DNA of 27,982 bases from an uncultured Lachnospiraceae bacterium (lineage in GTDB: Bacteria > Bacillota > Clostridia > Lachnospirales > Lachnospiraceae): the NCBI GenBank assembly GCA_946631935.1, contig CAMPAP010000044.1, forward strand, positions 1 to 27,982, given 5' to 3'. Both the position numbers and the translations under genes were made by a program. Under the pieces are notes generated by a model. That model made no database searches. It worked only from the letters and a program-made list of their open reading frames with translations, and had not been told where the DNA came from. Shown here piece after piece: positions 1 through 8,687 of this stretch. How positions within the stretch are numbered: position 1 is the first letter of the stretch; each line of letters starts with the position of its first letter.

Positions 1-784
1 GATTATTGCACGGAAGATAGTATTCATCAAAGTCATCCGGTTTGATCCTGCATCCGGTTACCTTTCCGGATATATGTTCAAATCCTGTAAAAAGGGAACT
101 GAATCTTACCTCTCCGCCCATTTCTTCGATGGAATGCCTTATGGAAACTATTATATCACGGAGAAGATCCGTTCCGATATGAGGCATATGCTCATAAGCT
201 ATGCTTTCCGGAGCACCGTTTTTTATAAATATATCAAGGACTTCACCGATCCTGCCGCATTTATCCTTGATGGAAGTGGTAAGTTTCCCGTCGGAAAAAG
301 TTCCCGCACCCCCTTCACCAAACTGTACATTTGATGAAGGATCAAGTACTCCTGTCTTCCAGTACTTTTCAATATCTTCTTTTCTGTCTTCTACTCTTCT
401 TCCTCTTTCAATGACTATGGGCCTGTAGCCTTTAAGTGCAAGCTCATATGCACAAAAAAGCCCCGAAGGACCGGCGCCTATTATGACAGGGCGCTTATCA
501 GACTCTTCTTCTCCGCAGGAAGGAAGTGTATATTTAACCGGCTCATATACCGAAATATTCTTACATTTACGAAAAGCAGAAAGGATCTTCTTTTCATTAA
601 CCGTATCGCAAACCACGGAATAAACATAATAAAGATCCGGCTTTTTCCTTGCATCAATGCTTTTTTTCAGGATACTGATATTAAAAACTTCTGAAGGTTT
701 TATCTTAAGCCTTCCTGCAACAATCTCTTTAAGATCCGGAACAGATGCATCTGTCTTTATTTTTAACTGATCGATCCTTATCAT
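1..784 (-). CDS. FAD-dependent dehydrogenase (COG2509-like), N-terminal part, cut by window edge
   Basis: Partial gene: about 261 N-terminal residues are visible and the reading frame runs off the left edge with no stop. Residues 1-90 form a small domain before the flavin fold. A dinucleotide-binding motif IIGAGPSGLFCAYELA lies at about 101-116, and the sequence FGEGGAGTFSDGKL at about 155-168 is characteristic of the uncharacterised FAD-dependent dehydrogenase family COG2509. The substrate is unknown for this family. The ATG overlaps the stop of the upstream flavoprotein gene by 4 bp (ATGA) and is preceded by CAGGAG at 9-bp spacing, so translation is probably coupled. I read this frame directly from the reverse strand. 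Family assignment is confident; a biochemical role is not claimed. Confidence 0.85.
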   Translation of the reverse strand, partial: MIRIDQLKIKTDASVPDLKEIVAGRLKIKPSEVFNISILKKSIDARKKPDLYYVYSVVCDTVNEKKILSAFRKCKNISVYEPVKYTLPSCGEEESDKRPVIIGAGPSGLFCAYELALKGYRPIVIERGRRVEDRKEDIEKYWKTGVLDPSSNVQFGEGGAGTFSDGKLTTSIKDKCGRIGEVLDIFIKNGAPESIAYEHMPHIGTDLLRDIIVSIRHSIEEMGGEVRFSSLFTGFEHISGKVTGCRIKPDDFDEYYLPCNN

Positions 785-2007
785 TTTGCAAGGCTCCTGC
801 CGCAGATAATTCCGGTAGCCCATGCAAGGTACAGATTATATCCGCCGCATTTTCCGTCGACATCAATCATCTCACCGGTAACATATAATCCGTCATTACC
901 ATAGATATCCATATTACGACCTATGGCAGAAAGATCGATGCCGCCGCTCATGGTCTGTGCTTTATCCGCAGGCTGAATGTTTTTAACATCAAATTTAAGC
1001 TCCTTAAGATTTTCGAAAAGTGCCTTTTTTCTACCATCATCAAGAGAACCTGCAGGGGACTTGTCGGATATACCGCTTCTTTTAAGGACATATGACATGA
1101 GCTTATTGTTCATGATGCCGTTAAAAGCATAATATATTTCACGCTCCGGAAATCTGTCTATACGCGATCCTATGATTTCTTTTACATCATCTTTATCATA
1201 TTCGTTCATAAGATCGATGGTAAGGCAGCATTTTTCGCCTTTTTCCAAAGCTCTGCCTGCTAAGCTGCTTAGCTGGAAGACCGGTATGCCTGATACAGCT
1301 TTTTCGGTAAACTGTATCTCTCCTTCTTCTGTTCCGCTAAATCTTCCGGATACAAAAAGACTGACAGAGCCTGCTGATCTTACACCTTTAATACTTCTCA
1401 GATCATCATAAACATCAAGTCCGCATAAAGCAGGGACTGTTTTATTATGCTTTATTTTTAGTCCCTTAAGCAAAGCGGTAAATTCCGATCCTTTTATCCC
1501 AAATCCGCCGGAGCCAAGTCCGCAGGATAAAACCACAACGTCAGAGTATTCTTTTTTTCCGTTTATCAAAAGTTCAAAACCTGATCCGCTGCGGGTGACC
1601 TCAGTACATACGCATTTGGTCCTGATATTTATCCCAAGATCATCGCATTCGTTTTTCAGAGCATTAAGTACAGTAAGAGCCTGCATGGAACGGGGATACA
1701 GATATCCGTTTTTTGATACTGTAATGACCCCAAGGGATCTGAAAAAATCCTTTATATCATCCATGTTTATTCTTTTTATCAGATCATCAAGAAATTCTTT
1801 ACGGCCCCCAGATGAGCTGTAAAACATTTCGGAATCCAAGATCTCATTTCCGAGATTACATCTTCCGTTTCCGGTTGCAAGGATCTTGCGTCCGCATTTT
1901 TCAGAAGCTTCATAGATTGTAATATCCGATGGCCTGACACCGTTTCTTACTGCGGTGATGGCAGTGGTCATTCCGGAAGCTCCGCATCCCACAATGGAGT
2001 ATTTCAT
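781..2007 (-). CDS. NAD(P)/FAD-dependent oxidoreductase, HI0933/YhiN (BaiN-like) family
   Basis: A 408-residue flavoprotein, the usual length for the HI0933/YhiN family (annotated as aminoacetone oxidase family FAD-binding enzyme, or BaiN). The N-terminus has the Rossmann FAD motif IVGCGASGMTTAITAV at residues 4-19, and CGRKILATGNGRCN follows at about 38-51, a family hallmark around the flavin. The C-terminus has GKCGGYNLYLAWATG, the second conserved FAD-contacting block. Relatives have been linked to bile-acid reduction in one gut clostridium, but most have no proven substrate, so no specific reaction is assigned. The ATG shares one base with the stop of the flippase-like gene (TAATG) and has AAGGG about 8 bases upstream. 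It sits in tandem with a second flavoprotein. Confidence 0.85.
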   Translation of the reverse strand: MKYSIVGCGASGMTTAITAVRNGVRPSDITIYEASEKCGRKILATGNGRCNLGNEILDSEMFYSSSGGRKEFLDDLIKRINMDDIKDFFRSLGVITVSKNGYLYPRSMQALTVLNALKNECDDLGINIRTKCVCTEVTRSGSGFELLINGKKEYSDVVVLSCGLGSGGFGIKGSEFTALLKGLKIKHNKTVPALCGLDVYDDLRSIKGVRSAGSVSLFVSGRFSGTEEGEIQFTEKAVSGIPVFQLSSLAGRALEKGEKCCLTIDLMNEYDKDDVKEIIGSRIDRFPEREIYYAFNGIMNNKLMSYVLKRSGISDKSPAGSLDDGRKKALFENLKELKFDVKNIQPADKAQTMSGGIDLSAIGRNMDIYGNDGLYVTGEMIDVDGKCGGYNLYLAWATGIICGRSLAK

Positions 2008-3581
2008 TACATCACCCTTAATATCTGACCGAGGCTGATAAGCATATTTCCAAAAGGCATAAGCCCTGTCTCGGTATCGGTATAATTCCTGAAAAGAAGC
2101 AAAATTGCATTATAGACTATAAGTGATATGGGAATACAGATAAGCACCGTAAAAAGATTCCCAAGATGAGCAGATGCAAAATTTGTGATGATAAGGATCA
2201 CAATGGCATTGACAGCCCCGGATATTACAGGTATCAGTATATTCCTCAGAGGATCATAGACCATGTTCATCCTGAAGAAAGTGATGATATACCATACAAC
2301 GGTTCCGGTAAGGGAGAATACCAAAAGAGAAACCGACAAAGACCTGTAAATATTCATACCTGTTCCGATACAGAGTCTTACGGAAAGGATTCCCATAACG
2401 GAAGATACAAGTGCCGCAACGATCCTGGGTATCCTGTCATCTCTTGCAGCGCAGATATCATCGGAAAAAAGAGTCAGGGAATAAATAACTGAAGCAACAA
2501 CCGAAATAACAAGTTCTGCAGTAAGTAAAGCCGAAGACTCTTCTGCCATGATCTTCATTATGACTTTGGAAGCACCTGAATAAAAAGAAGCAATGAAAAC
2601 GGATGAAATAACAGCGATATGGATGCCGCAGTCAAAATACGCTCTGGAATTGCCCCTTTCTTTTTTTCTGACAGCGCCAAGCCAGCGTACGGACGAAGAA
2701 GACGTTTCATACAAAGTAACAGCAGAAGAAAGAAGGAAAGGCAGAATTATGATACCGAAAGCAATTCCTGCGTTTTGAGCTCCGCCTGCCGAAACAAGCC
2801 ATGAGAAAATAAAAACGGAAAATGAAAGCCCAACCAATATATTTCCAAGTCTTCTCCTCCAAAGACTGATAAAAACATAAGAAGAACTGTCCCCCGAAGA
2901 ATAGGTTTCATAACCTTTCGAAGCCCTGATCTTAAGACCCAGCCTTACTATGAAAAGGAAAACAAATACCAAAAACTCGGCAAGACACAGTCCCAGGAAG
3001 ACACCGCTTACCGCATATATATACTTAAATTCATCATCAATAAGAAGGGCACTTATCTTCTCTCCCTTCTCATACATGATCATCATAAAGGGATAACCGG
3101 ACAGGATCCTCAGAAGCTGTCTTAAGACTATGGCTATGCATACCGCTTTATCTCCGGACGCCGACAGATCATATCCGATAAGATATTCATTTATGATCCT
3201 GAAAAAGATAAAGATGCTCAGGTAAAATCCAAGAAATCTGCCTTTTGAAAGACCAAATGCGGCATCCATAAGATAATAGTTTAAAACTCCTGTAAGCACA
3301 GCACCGATAAGAGCATAGACAGAAAGAAGGAATCCCGATGTGCTCAGTATACCGAGAGCTGAATTTTTCTGGCCTTTTGAAAGCTTGACACGGACCAGTC
3401 TGGAAATAACATCCGATGAACCGTCACCAAAAAGCTGCCATATCATCACGGTAACAAGATAAACCGGGGCAAGGTAACCAAGCCCGGTATCTTTCAATAC
3501 ATTTCTGAACACATAAACAGAAAGAACCGAGATTATAAGAGATATATATCCAATTTGTTTTCTGTATAAAAATGATTTCAT
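2007..3581 (-). CDS. polytopic membrane protein, MOP/SpoVB-like flippase candidate
   Basis: A 524-residue, very hydrophobic protein with roughly 12-14 predicted membrane segments joined by short basic loops, for example RLVRVKLSKGQK near residue 62 and WRRRLGN in the middle. Size, segment spacing and a C-terminus ending in a short amphipathic stretch after the last helix (MPFGNMLISLGQILRVM) resemble the MOP exporter superfamily that includes SpoVB, MurJ and O-antigen flippases, which move lipid-linked saccharides across the membrane. I see no single diagnostic motif, so the family call is moderate and a substrate cannot be given. The gene abuts ybeY exactly (TAA directly followed by ATG) and overlaps the next flavoprotein gene by one base, so it is translated as part of the operon. 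It could instead be an unrelated polytopic transporter. Confidence 0.55.
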   Translation of the reverse strand: MKSFLYRKQIGYISLIISVLSVYVFRNVLKDTGLGYLAPVYLVTVMIWQLFGDGSSDVISRLVRVKLSKGQKNSALGILSTSGFLLSVYALIGAVLTGVLNYYLMDAAFGLSKGRFLGFYLSIFIFFRIINEYLIGYDLSASGDKAVCIAIVLRQLLRILSGYPFMMIMYEKGEKISALLIDDEFKYIYAVSGVFLGLCLAEFLVFVFLFIVRLGLKIRASKGYETYSSGDSSSYVFISLWRRRLGNILVGLSFSVFIFSWLVSAGGAQNAGIAFGIIILPFLLSSAVTLYETSSSSVRWLGAVRKKERGNSRAYFDCGIHIAVISSVFIASFYSGASKVIMKIMAEESSALLTAELVISVVASVIYSLTLFSDDICAARDDRIPRIVAALVSSVMGILSVRLCIGTGMNIYRSLSVSLLVFSLTGTVVWYIITFFRMNMVYDPLRNILIPVISGAVNAIVILIITNFASAHLGNLFTVLICIPISLIVYNAILLLFRNYTDTETGLMPFGNMLISLGQILRVM

Positions 3582-4094
3582 TTATTCCGATCCGTTTCTT
3601 AAAATACCGAGTTCATTTAATATCTTATCCTGTTTTGAAAACATGACCTTTTCTTCTTCATCAGTCATGTGGTCATATCCGCAGAGATGAAGGCAGGAAT
3701 GAACCACAAGAAATGCCATTTCCCTTTTGGGTGAATGTCCGTATTCCTCGGCCTGGGAAAAAACCCTGTCTGCATTAAGAACAATCTCACCCATTACTAT
3801 CTCTCCGGTATCCGGATCCGTATATAATGCTTTTTTTTCATCCGGTATATCAAAATCCGAAGGCTCAACATAATCAAGGTTCGGAAAAGAAAGTACATCC
3901 GTTGCACTGTCAATGCCCCTGAACTGATTATTAAGTTCTCTTATGCCCTCTGAATCGGTTATGGTCACGGAAACCGAAAGCTGATCCACAGGTGCCTGTT
4001 CTTCAGAGAAAGTCTTTTCGCATACAGTTTTTATAAGTCTTTCGTGATCAAAGCCAAAATCCTTATTGATTTCATTTTCAACGAAGAAAGTCAT
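3582..4094 (-). CDS. ybeY: YbeY endoribonuclease / rRNA maturation factor
   Basis: A 170-residue protein with the YbeY signature HSCLHLCGYDH, giving the three zinc-binding histidines H132, H136 and H142 (H-x3-H-x5-H). The conserved blocks TDVLSFP (about 65-71) and MGEIVLN (about 101-107) lie upstream as expected. YbeY is a metal-dependent RNase needed for 16S rRNA 3' end maturation and 70S quality control in the cytoplasm. The start codon lies 17 bp inside the end of the PgpH-like gene, with GAGGAG 10 bases upstream. The order phoH, 7TM-HD gene, ybeY is a well-known Firmicutes arrangement and supports the call. The usual dgkA and era genes do not follow; a flippase-like gene abuts instead. 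Confidence 0.95.
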   Translation of the reverse strand: MTFFVENEINKDFGFDHERLIKTVCEKTFSEEQAPVDQLSVSVTITDSEGIRELNNQFRGIDSATDVLSFPNLDYVEPSDFDIPDEKKALYTDPDTGEIVMGEIVLNADRVFSQAEEYGHSPKREMAFLVVHSCLHLCGYDHMTDEEEKVMFSKQDKILNELGILRNGSE

Positions 4095-5289
4095 AATAGA
4101 GCTTCTCCTCTTTAAAGATCTTCTTCATACTGTTTATATCAGCAAATGTGATATCGCATTCATCAAAATTACCGCGCTTTACAAATCTGTCAAAAACAGC
4201 ATCGGTAAGCTTTGAAGAATCAAGCTGTGCGTTTTTATCTTTTTCAAAAACAGCCATGGCTGTCATGACTATTGTTCTGGAAATGATCAGAGCAGCGGAC
4301 TCAATGCGCTTTATGGACACTCCGGGATCAAGTGAATAATCCTTATATTCATCAAGCATTTCACGAAGAGAAACTGTAAATCCCATATCATCATAAAAAG
4401 CCTCTCTGTCCTCTTTATCAGAAGGTGTAAGCTCGTGATAATACCCTCCGCACTTAACAACATCCTTATCAAGTGAAAGAGCCCCGGAAACCCTGTCACA
4501 AAAATAAGCCGTGTGAATGCTCAGCATATAGCTTTTTGGATTACTTTCCTTAAGCTCAAGCAGATATTCGTTTTCAGTATCGCAAAGAGTCTGGTAAAGA
4601 TCGGTATATTTGTAAATAAATGCAGATGAATAAACTCTGAATGCGTAGTATATGATTATGAGACTTAAAAGGGCATTTGCCATGGGAAGGATAAAAAGCT
4701 GGATATTAAGACCGTTATAAGCGGTAATTATGATGCCGCAGACTTCACAGCTTAAAAGACAAAGAGACGAAAGAAACGCGGGAAGACCGAATCTTAATTC
4801 CTTACCTATGGGCAGATAGATGGTCACGGCAAAAACACCGCTTATAAAATATAGGAAAAACACCAAAGAACCGCATCCTGTAACGATGGAGCATCCCGCA
4901 AGAAGTGAAGATGCACAGCATACTCCGATATAAGGAGTTGAAAAAAGAGACAGGATAACAAAAACGGGCATAAATACCCAGATGGTATTGGGAAAATAAG
5001 TAAACAGAACGGACAAAAACATGCTGACATACAAAAGGATCCAGAATGATTTTTTTCTGCGGGATGAAATCTCAGGATCCGTTTCGGAAACGGGATAACA
5101 TTTTCTGACGCAGAAGGAAACTATCCCGCCAAGCATCAGAGAAAACAATGCCCTTTGCAAAAGCTCATCTTTTTCCGAACCGGATAAAAATCCGAGAAAG
5201 GAAAGAATAAGCGCATAAAAAACAGCAAATATCAGGCCCGGCAGGATCCTGTTAGAATTTTTTCTGTGTTTTTTTTGTTCTGTTTTCAT
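4078..5289 (-). CDS. degenerate, shortened PgpH/YqfF-type 7TM-HD protein
   Basis: A 403-residue membrane protein at the position where Firmicutes carry pgpH (yqfF), the c-di-AMP phosphodiesterase of about 700 residues. About seven membrane segments occupy residues 14-216, followed by a cytoplasmic domain. The end of that domain (NFDECDITFADI, about 374-385) matches the conserved end of PgpH HD domains, and YYHELT at 283-288 stands where the family has YYHDIG. The extracellular 7TMR-HDED domain is absent, the HD aspartate is Glu, the upstream His pair is replaced (SYMLSIHT), the His-His pair is not found, and the late aspartate of the ADSVEAA block is replaced by serine (IISRTIVMTA). I infer a pseudoenzyme, possibly a c-di-AMP sensor or scaffold. 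It overlaps phoH by 38 bp and ybeY by 17 bp, so it is translated within the operon and is not an obvious pseudogene. The comparison with PgpH is from memory. Confidence 0.75.
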   Translation of the reverse strand: MKTEQKKHRKNSNRILPGLIFAVFYALILSFLGFLSGSEKDELLQRALFSLMLGGIVSFCVRKCYPVSETDPEISSRRKKSFWILLYVSMFLSVLFTYFPNTIWVFMPVFVILSLFSTPYIGVCCASSLLAGCSIVTGCGSLVFFLYFISGVFAVTIYLPIGKELRFGLPAFLSSLCLLSCEVCGIIITAYNGLNIQLFILPMANALLSLIIIYYAFRVYSSAFIYKYTDLYQTLCDTENEYLLELKESNPKSYMLSIHTAYFCDRVSGALSLDKDVVKCGGYYHELTPSDKEDREAFYDDMGFTVSLREMLDEYKDYSLDPGVSIKRIESAALIISRTIVMTAMAVFEKDKNAQLDSSKLTDAVFDRFVKRGNFDECDITFADINSMKKIFKEEKLYYDFLR

Positions 5290-6232
5290 ATTCTTCGTAA
5301 CGTTTTACTATCTTCTGCACAAGGGGATGTCTGACCACATCCTTGCTGGTCAGTCTGCAAAATGCTATTTCATCAATACCTGAAAGCACCTTTACAGCCG
5401 TATCAAGTCCCGAAACAGTTCCGGGAGCAAGGTCTTTTTGTGTTGCATCACCGGTGATGACAACCTTTGACCCAAAGCCGATCCTTGTTAAAAACATCTT
5501 CATCTGGGCGGGTGTTGTGTTCTGTGCTTCATCAAGAATAATGAAAGCATTGTCCAGAGTTCTTCCTCTCATGTATGCAAGAGGAGCAACTTCGATAAGT
5601 CCCTTTTCAAGATTCATGGAAAATTTTTCGGGCCCCATGATCTGAAACAGAGCATCATATAATGGTCGAAGATAAGGATCCACTTTACTTTGAAGATCTC
5701 CGGGAAGAAAGCCAAGCTTTTCTCCTGCTTCAATTGCCGGCCTTGTAAGGATGATCCTTCCCACTTCCTCATTTTTAAATGCGCTTATGGCCATGGCCAT
5801 GGCAAGATATGTTTTTCCGGTACCTGCAGGTCCCACGCCGAAGGTTATCATCTTCTCTGCAATAGACCGTGCATATTCCTTCTGACCAAGCGTCTTGGGT
5901 ACTACAGGTTTTCCGTTAGCCGTATGGCAAAGGACATCTTTAAGAGCTTCGGACAAAGCTCCTTCATGATCTTCCTCTGTCATATCGATGGCATAATTTA
6001 CATTTTGTTCTTCTATCTCATTGCCTCTTTCGGAAAAATGTTTAAGATCGTCGATGATGCTCATGGCTTTTTTTACATCATCTTCTTTACCGCTTACTAC
6101 CAAAAATCCGTTTCTCGAAACCACCTTCACATTCATGGAAGATTCGATCTTCCTGATGTGAGTGTCCATAGAACCGAAAATATTCCTCATTTCTTCGCTT
6201 GAAAGCTCAGCTTTAAGTGAATACTCTTCCAC
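5252..6232 (-). CDS. phoH: PhoH-like ATPase (YlaK/PhoH family)
   Basis: A cytoplasmic PhoH-family nucleotide-binding protein of about 326 residues. The N-terminal 70 residues (SSMNVKVVSRNGFLVVSG) look like a KH-type RNA-binding fold. The P-loop GPAGTGKT lies at about 134-141 and the Walker B block AFIILDEAQN at about 229-238, in the order usual for PhoH. The family is linked to RNA metabolism, and its fixed neighbourhood with ybeY supports an rRNA-related role, but the exact reaction is unresolved. Start choice: an upstream GTG at 6238 lies only 2 bases after the GGGG ribosome-binding site, whereas the GTG at 6232 has 8-base spacing, so I use 6232. The 3' end overlaps the PgpH-like gene by 38 bp. 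Confidence 0.92.
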   Translation of the reverse strand: MEEYSLKAELSSEEMRNIFGSMDTHIRKIESSMNVKVVSRNGFLVVSGKEDDVKKAMSIIDDLKHFSERGNEIEEQNVNYAIDMTEEDHEGALSEALKDVLCHTANGKPVVPKTLGQKEYARSIAEKMITFGVGPAGTGKTYLAMAMAISAFKNEEVGRIILTRPAIEAGEKLGFLPGDLQSKVDPYLRPLYDALFQIMGPEKFSMNLEKGLIEVAPLAYMRGRTLDNAFIILDEAQNTTPAQMKMFLTRIGFGSKVVITGDATQKDLAPGTVSGLDTAVKVLSGIDEIAFCRLTSKDVVRHPLVQKIVKRYEEYENRTKKTQKKF

Positions 6233-6244
6233 GAGCACTTCCCC

Positions 6245-7549
6245 TTATCCGATCATTTCTTTTATGAGCACTGTTTCTTCAGGCTTTTCGGAGCTTATAT
6301 GATATGCACTCTTAAGTTCATCCATTGCAGAAGAAAGTTTATTCTCATCATTATAGTGAATGACGGCAAGGTTATCTCCTTTTGCAACTTCATCGCCTTT
6401 TTTCTTAAGAAGCTCGATCCCTACACTAAGGTCAATGGTATCTTCCTTGGAAGCTCTGCCGCCTCCAAGCATCATGCAGGATACGCCAACCTTATCGCAG
6501 GTGATACGATCGATAAATCCTGACTCATCCGCTTTTAAAAATGTTGTCTTATCTGATACCTTTAAAAGCGAAGGATCATATACCTGATCCTTATTACCCC
6601 CCTGGGCTTCCACAAAAGCAGCAAGCTTATCAAGTGCCTTGCCTGAAGAGATAACGGACTTTATCATACCTAAGGCTTCATCGTCATTTACTGCCTTACC
6701 TCCAAGGATCAGCATTTTTTTGGCAAGAGTATATACAAGTTCCGTAAAATCAGAAGGTCCTTTTCCGTTTAAGGTATCGATAGCTTCCCTTACTTCAATG
6801 GCATTACCCACGGTATTTCCAAGGGGCTGGTCCATATCCGTGATAAGAGCTACGGTTTTTCTTCCGGCTCCGTTACCTATATCCACCATTGCTTTTGCAA
6901 GTGCTCTGGAATCCTCCAAAGTCTTCATGAAAGCACCGCTTCCGGTCTTGACATCAAGGACTATGGCATCTGCACCTGCGGCAAGTTTCTTACTCATGAT
7001 AGAGCTTGCTATAAGGGACATATTATCGACTGTTCCCGTAACATCCCTCAGGGCATAAAGCTTTTTATCCGCAGGAGCCAGATCCGCAGTCTGTGCCATA
7101 AGAGATATTCCGATGGAATTGACATTATCTATGAATTCTTTTTCGGAAATGGATACATTAAAGCCGTCAAAGCTTTCCAGCTTGTCTATCGTGCCGCCGG
7201 TATGACCAAGTCCCCTGCCGCTCATCTTGGCTACGGGCACTCCGCATGCGGCAACTATGGGAGTCAGGGAAAGTGAAGTTTTATCTCCAACACCGCCGGT
7301 TGAATGTTTATCAACCTTTATGCCTTTGATGGCAGAAAGATCCAGATGATCTCCGGAATCAGCCATTTCCATGGTAAGAGCAAGAGTCTCTTTATCACTC
7401 ATTCCCTTAAAAAATATGGCCATCATAAGTGCAGAGACCTGATAATCGGGGATTTCCCCTTTGGTATAACCTTTTATGAAAAAGGAGATCTCTTCAGGTG
7501 AAAGTTCATATCCGCTCTTTTTCTTAATGATGATATCAACCATTCTCAT
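6245..7549 (-). CDS. pdp: pyrimidine-nucleoside phosphorylase
   Basis: A 434-residue protein starting MRMVDIIIKKKSGYEL, as in Bacillus Pdp. It carries KHSTGGVGDKTSL (about 80-92) for phosphate binding and the family signature MSGRGLGHTGGTIDKLESF (about 108-126). These enzymes split uridine or thymidine with phosphate into the base and (deoxy)ribose-1-phosphate for salvage. The C-terminal third holds the alpha/beta domain typical of the thymidine/pyrimidine phosphorylase family. I cannot separate Pdp from DeoA specificity by eye; the N-terminus favours Pdp. The ATG at 7549 is supported by AAGGAGA 8 bases upstream, which is itself encoded by the last codons of nth (AAA AGG AGA TAA), so the two genes are tightly coupled. 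Confidence 0.92.
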   Translation of the reverse strand: MRMVDIIIKKKSGYELSPEEISFFIKGYTKGEIPDYQVSALMMAIFFKGMSDKETLALTMEMADSGDHLDLSAIKGIKVDKHSTGGVGDKTSLSLTPIVAACGVPVAKMSGRGLGHTGGTIDKLESFDGFNVSISEKEFIDNVNSIGISLMAQTADLAPADKKLYALRDVTGTVDNMSLIASSIMSKKLAAGADAIVLDVKTGSGAFMKTLEDSRALAKAMVDIGNGAGRKTVALITDMDQPLGNTVGNAIEVREAIDTLNGKGPSDFTELVYTLAKKMLILGGKAVNDDEALGMIKSVISSGKALDKLAAFVEAQGGNKDQVYDPSLLKVSDKTTFLKADESGFIDRITCDKVGVSCMMLGGGRASKEDTIDLSVGIELLKKKGDEVAKGDNLAVIHYNDENKLSSAMDELKSAYHISSEKPEETVLIKEMIG

Positions 7550-7554
7550 GACGG

Positions 7555-8196
7555 TTATCTCCTTTTTATTTTGGCAGCTTTACATATGTCTTTTAAAACG
7601 CATATCTCACACAAAGGGTTACGGGCTTTACATACAGTTCTTCCGTGGTCCACAAACCTGTGACAAAGCCCGCCGGAATATTCAGGCTCCACACATTTTC
7701 TAAGCTGCATCTCAACCCTTAAAGGATCATTGCTTCCATCCGTAAGACCGATCCTTCCGGAAAGCCTGATGCAATGCGTATCGCAGACATAGGATTCCTT
7801 TCCGAAGATATCGCCCATTATAAGATTTGCACTTTTTCTTCCCACACCCGGCAGCTTAAGAAGATCTTCAAGAGTATCAGGCACTTTTCCGCCAAACTCT
7901 TTACAGAGCATGTCCATGCATGCCTTAATATCCCTTGCCTTTGATCTGTGAAGACCGCAGGGCCTTATGATCTCCTCAATCTCAGAAATATCCGCACCGG
8001 CTATTTTTTCCGGAGTGTCAAATCTTTCATAAAGAAACGGAACAGTTTCGTTTACTCTTTTATCCGTACACTGGGCGGCAAGCCTTACACTTATCAGCAT
8101 CTTCCAGGCCCGGTCCGCATCAAGTGTACAGACAGAATCCGGATACTCATTCCATAATCTTTTTATAACCTCGCGGGCAAGATCTTTTTTTCTCAT
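7555..8196 (-). CDS. nth: endonuclease III, DNA glycosylase/AP lyase
   Basis: A 213-residue base-excision repair enzyme that removes oxidised pyrimidines and nicks abasic sites. The helix-hairpin-helix LPGVGRKSANLIMGDIFG contains the catalytic lysine K121, and VCDTHCIRLSGRIGL supplies the catalytic aspartate D139. The C-terminal 4Fe-4S cluster loop is complete: C189-x6-C196-x2-C199-x5-C205. Length matches the family. The start ATG is preceded only by a weak purine run (AAGAAG), and a small palindrome CTTCTTTTAAGAAG sits just before it, so initiation may be modest. It lies 26 bp after rlmH and 5 bp before the pyrimidine phosphorylase gene. Confidence 0.95.
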   Translation of the reverse strand: MRKKDLAREVIKRLWNEYPDSVCTLDADRAWKMLISVRLAAQCTDKRVNETVPFLYERFDTPEKIAGADISEIEEIIRPCGLHRSKARDIKACMDMLCKEFGGKVPDTLEDLLKLPGVGRKSANLIMGDIFGKESYVCDTHCIRLSGRIGLTDGSNDPLRVEMQLRKCVEPEYSGGLCHRFVDHGRTVCKARNPLCEICVLKDICKAAKIKRR

Positions 8197-8222
8197 GTAT
8201 TCTTCTTAAAAGAAGGGCTTGA

Positions 8223-8687
8223 TCATTTGTGATACGGTTCGTTTTTCATGATCTTAAATGCCCTGTATATCTGCTCTGTAAGGATCACTCTCATGAGTTG
8301 GTGGGGAAAAGTCATATCCGAAAAACTAAGGGCAAGATCGGAAGCATCTCTGACAGATCGGTCCAAACCGTTGGATCCTCCGATAATAAAAGCAATATCG
8401 CTTTTGCCGCTTACTAAAAGATCTGACAATTTTTCGGAAAAGCCTTCAGATGTAAGCTTTTTTCCGTTTATCTCAAGAGTGATGACATACATTCCGGGCT
8501 TTATGTTTTTTAAGATACGGTCCGCTTCTTTTTTAAGAGCACTACCTATTCCCGCGCAGTCAGGTTCATCTTCAACTTCCACGATTCTAAGATCACAATA
8601 AGCGGAAAGCCTCTTTGAATATTCGCTTAATGCATCCCTGAAAAATGCTTCCTTTACCTTACCGACACAGATAAGCGAGATGTTCAT
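8223..8687 (-). CDS. rlmH: 23S rRNA (pseudouridine1915-N3)-methyltransferase RlmH
   Basis: A 154-residue SPOUT methyltransferase, slightly shorter than the 155-160 usual for RlmH. The N-terminus MNISLICVGKVKEAFFRDA, the SAM-binding loop FIIGGSNGLD and the C-terminus ending in PYHK are family hallmarks. RlmH methylates pseudouridine 1915 in helix 69 of 23S rRNA on the assembled 70S ribosome. The ATG shares one base with the stop of the upstream two-TM protein gene (TAATG) and has AAGGAG 10 bases upstream. Recognition is direct from the sequence blocks; I see nothing unusual in the gene. Confidence 0.95.
   Translation of the reverse strand: MNISLICVGKVKEAFFRDALSEYSKRLSAYCDLRIVEVEDEPDCAGIGSALKKEADRILKNIKPGMYVITLEINGKKLTSEGFSEKLSDLLVSGKSDIAFIIGGSNGLDRSVRDASDLALSFSDMTFPHQLMRVILTEQIYRAFKIMKNEPYHK

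Noticed and set aside
5690..6202. A 170-codon plus-strand frame opposite phoH.
   Set aside because: It lies over the conserved PhoH coding region; the translation is cysteine- and histidine-rich without domain logic, and there is no upstream signal.
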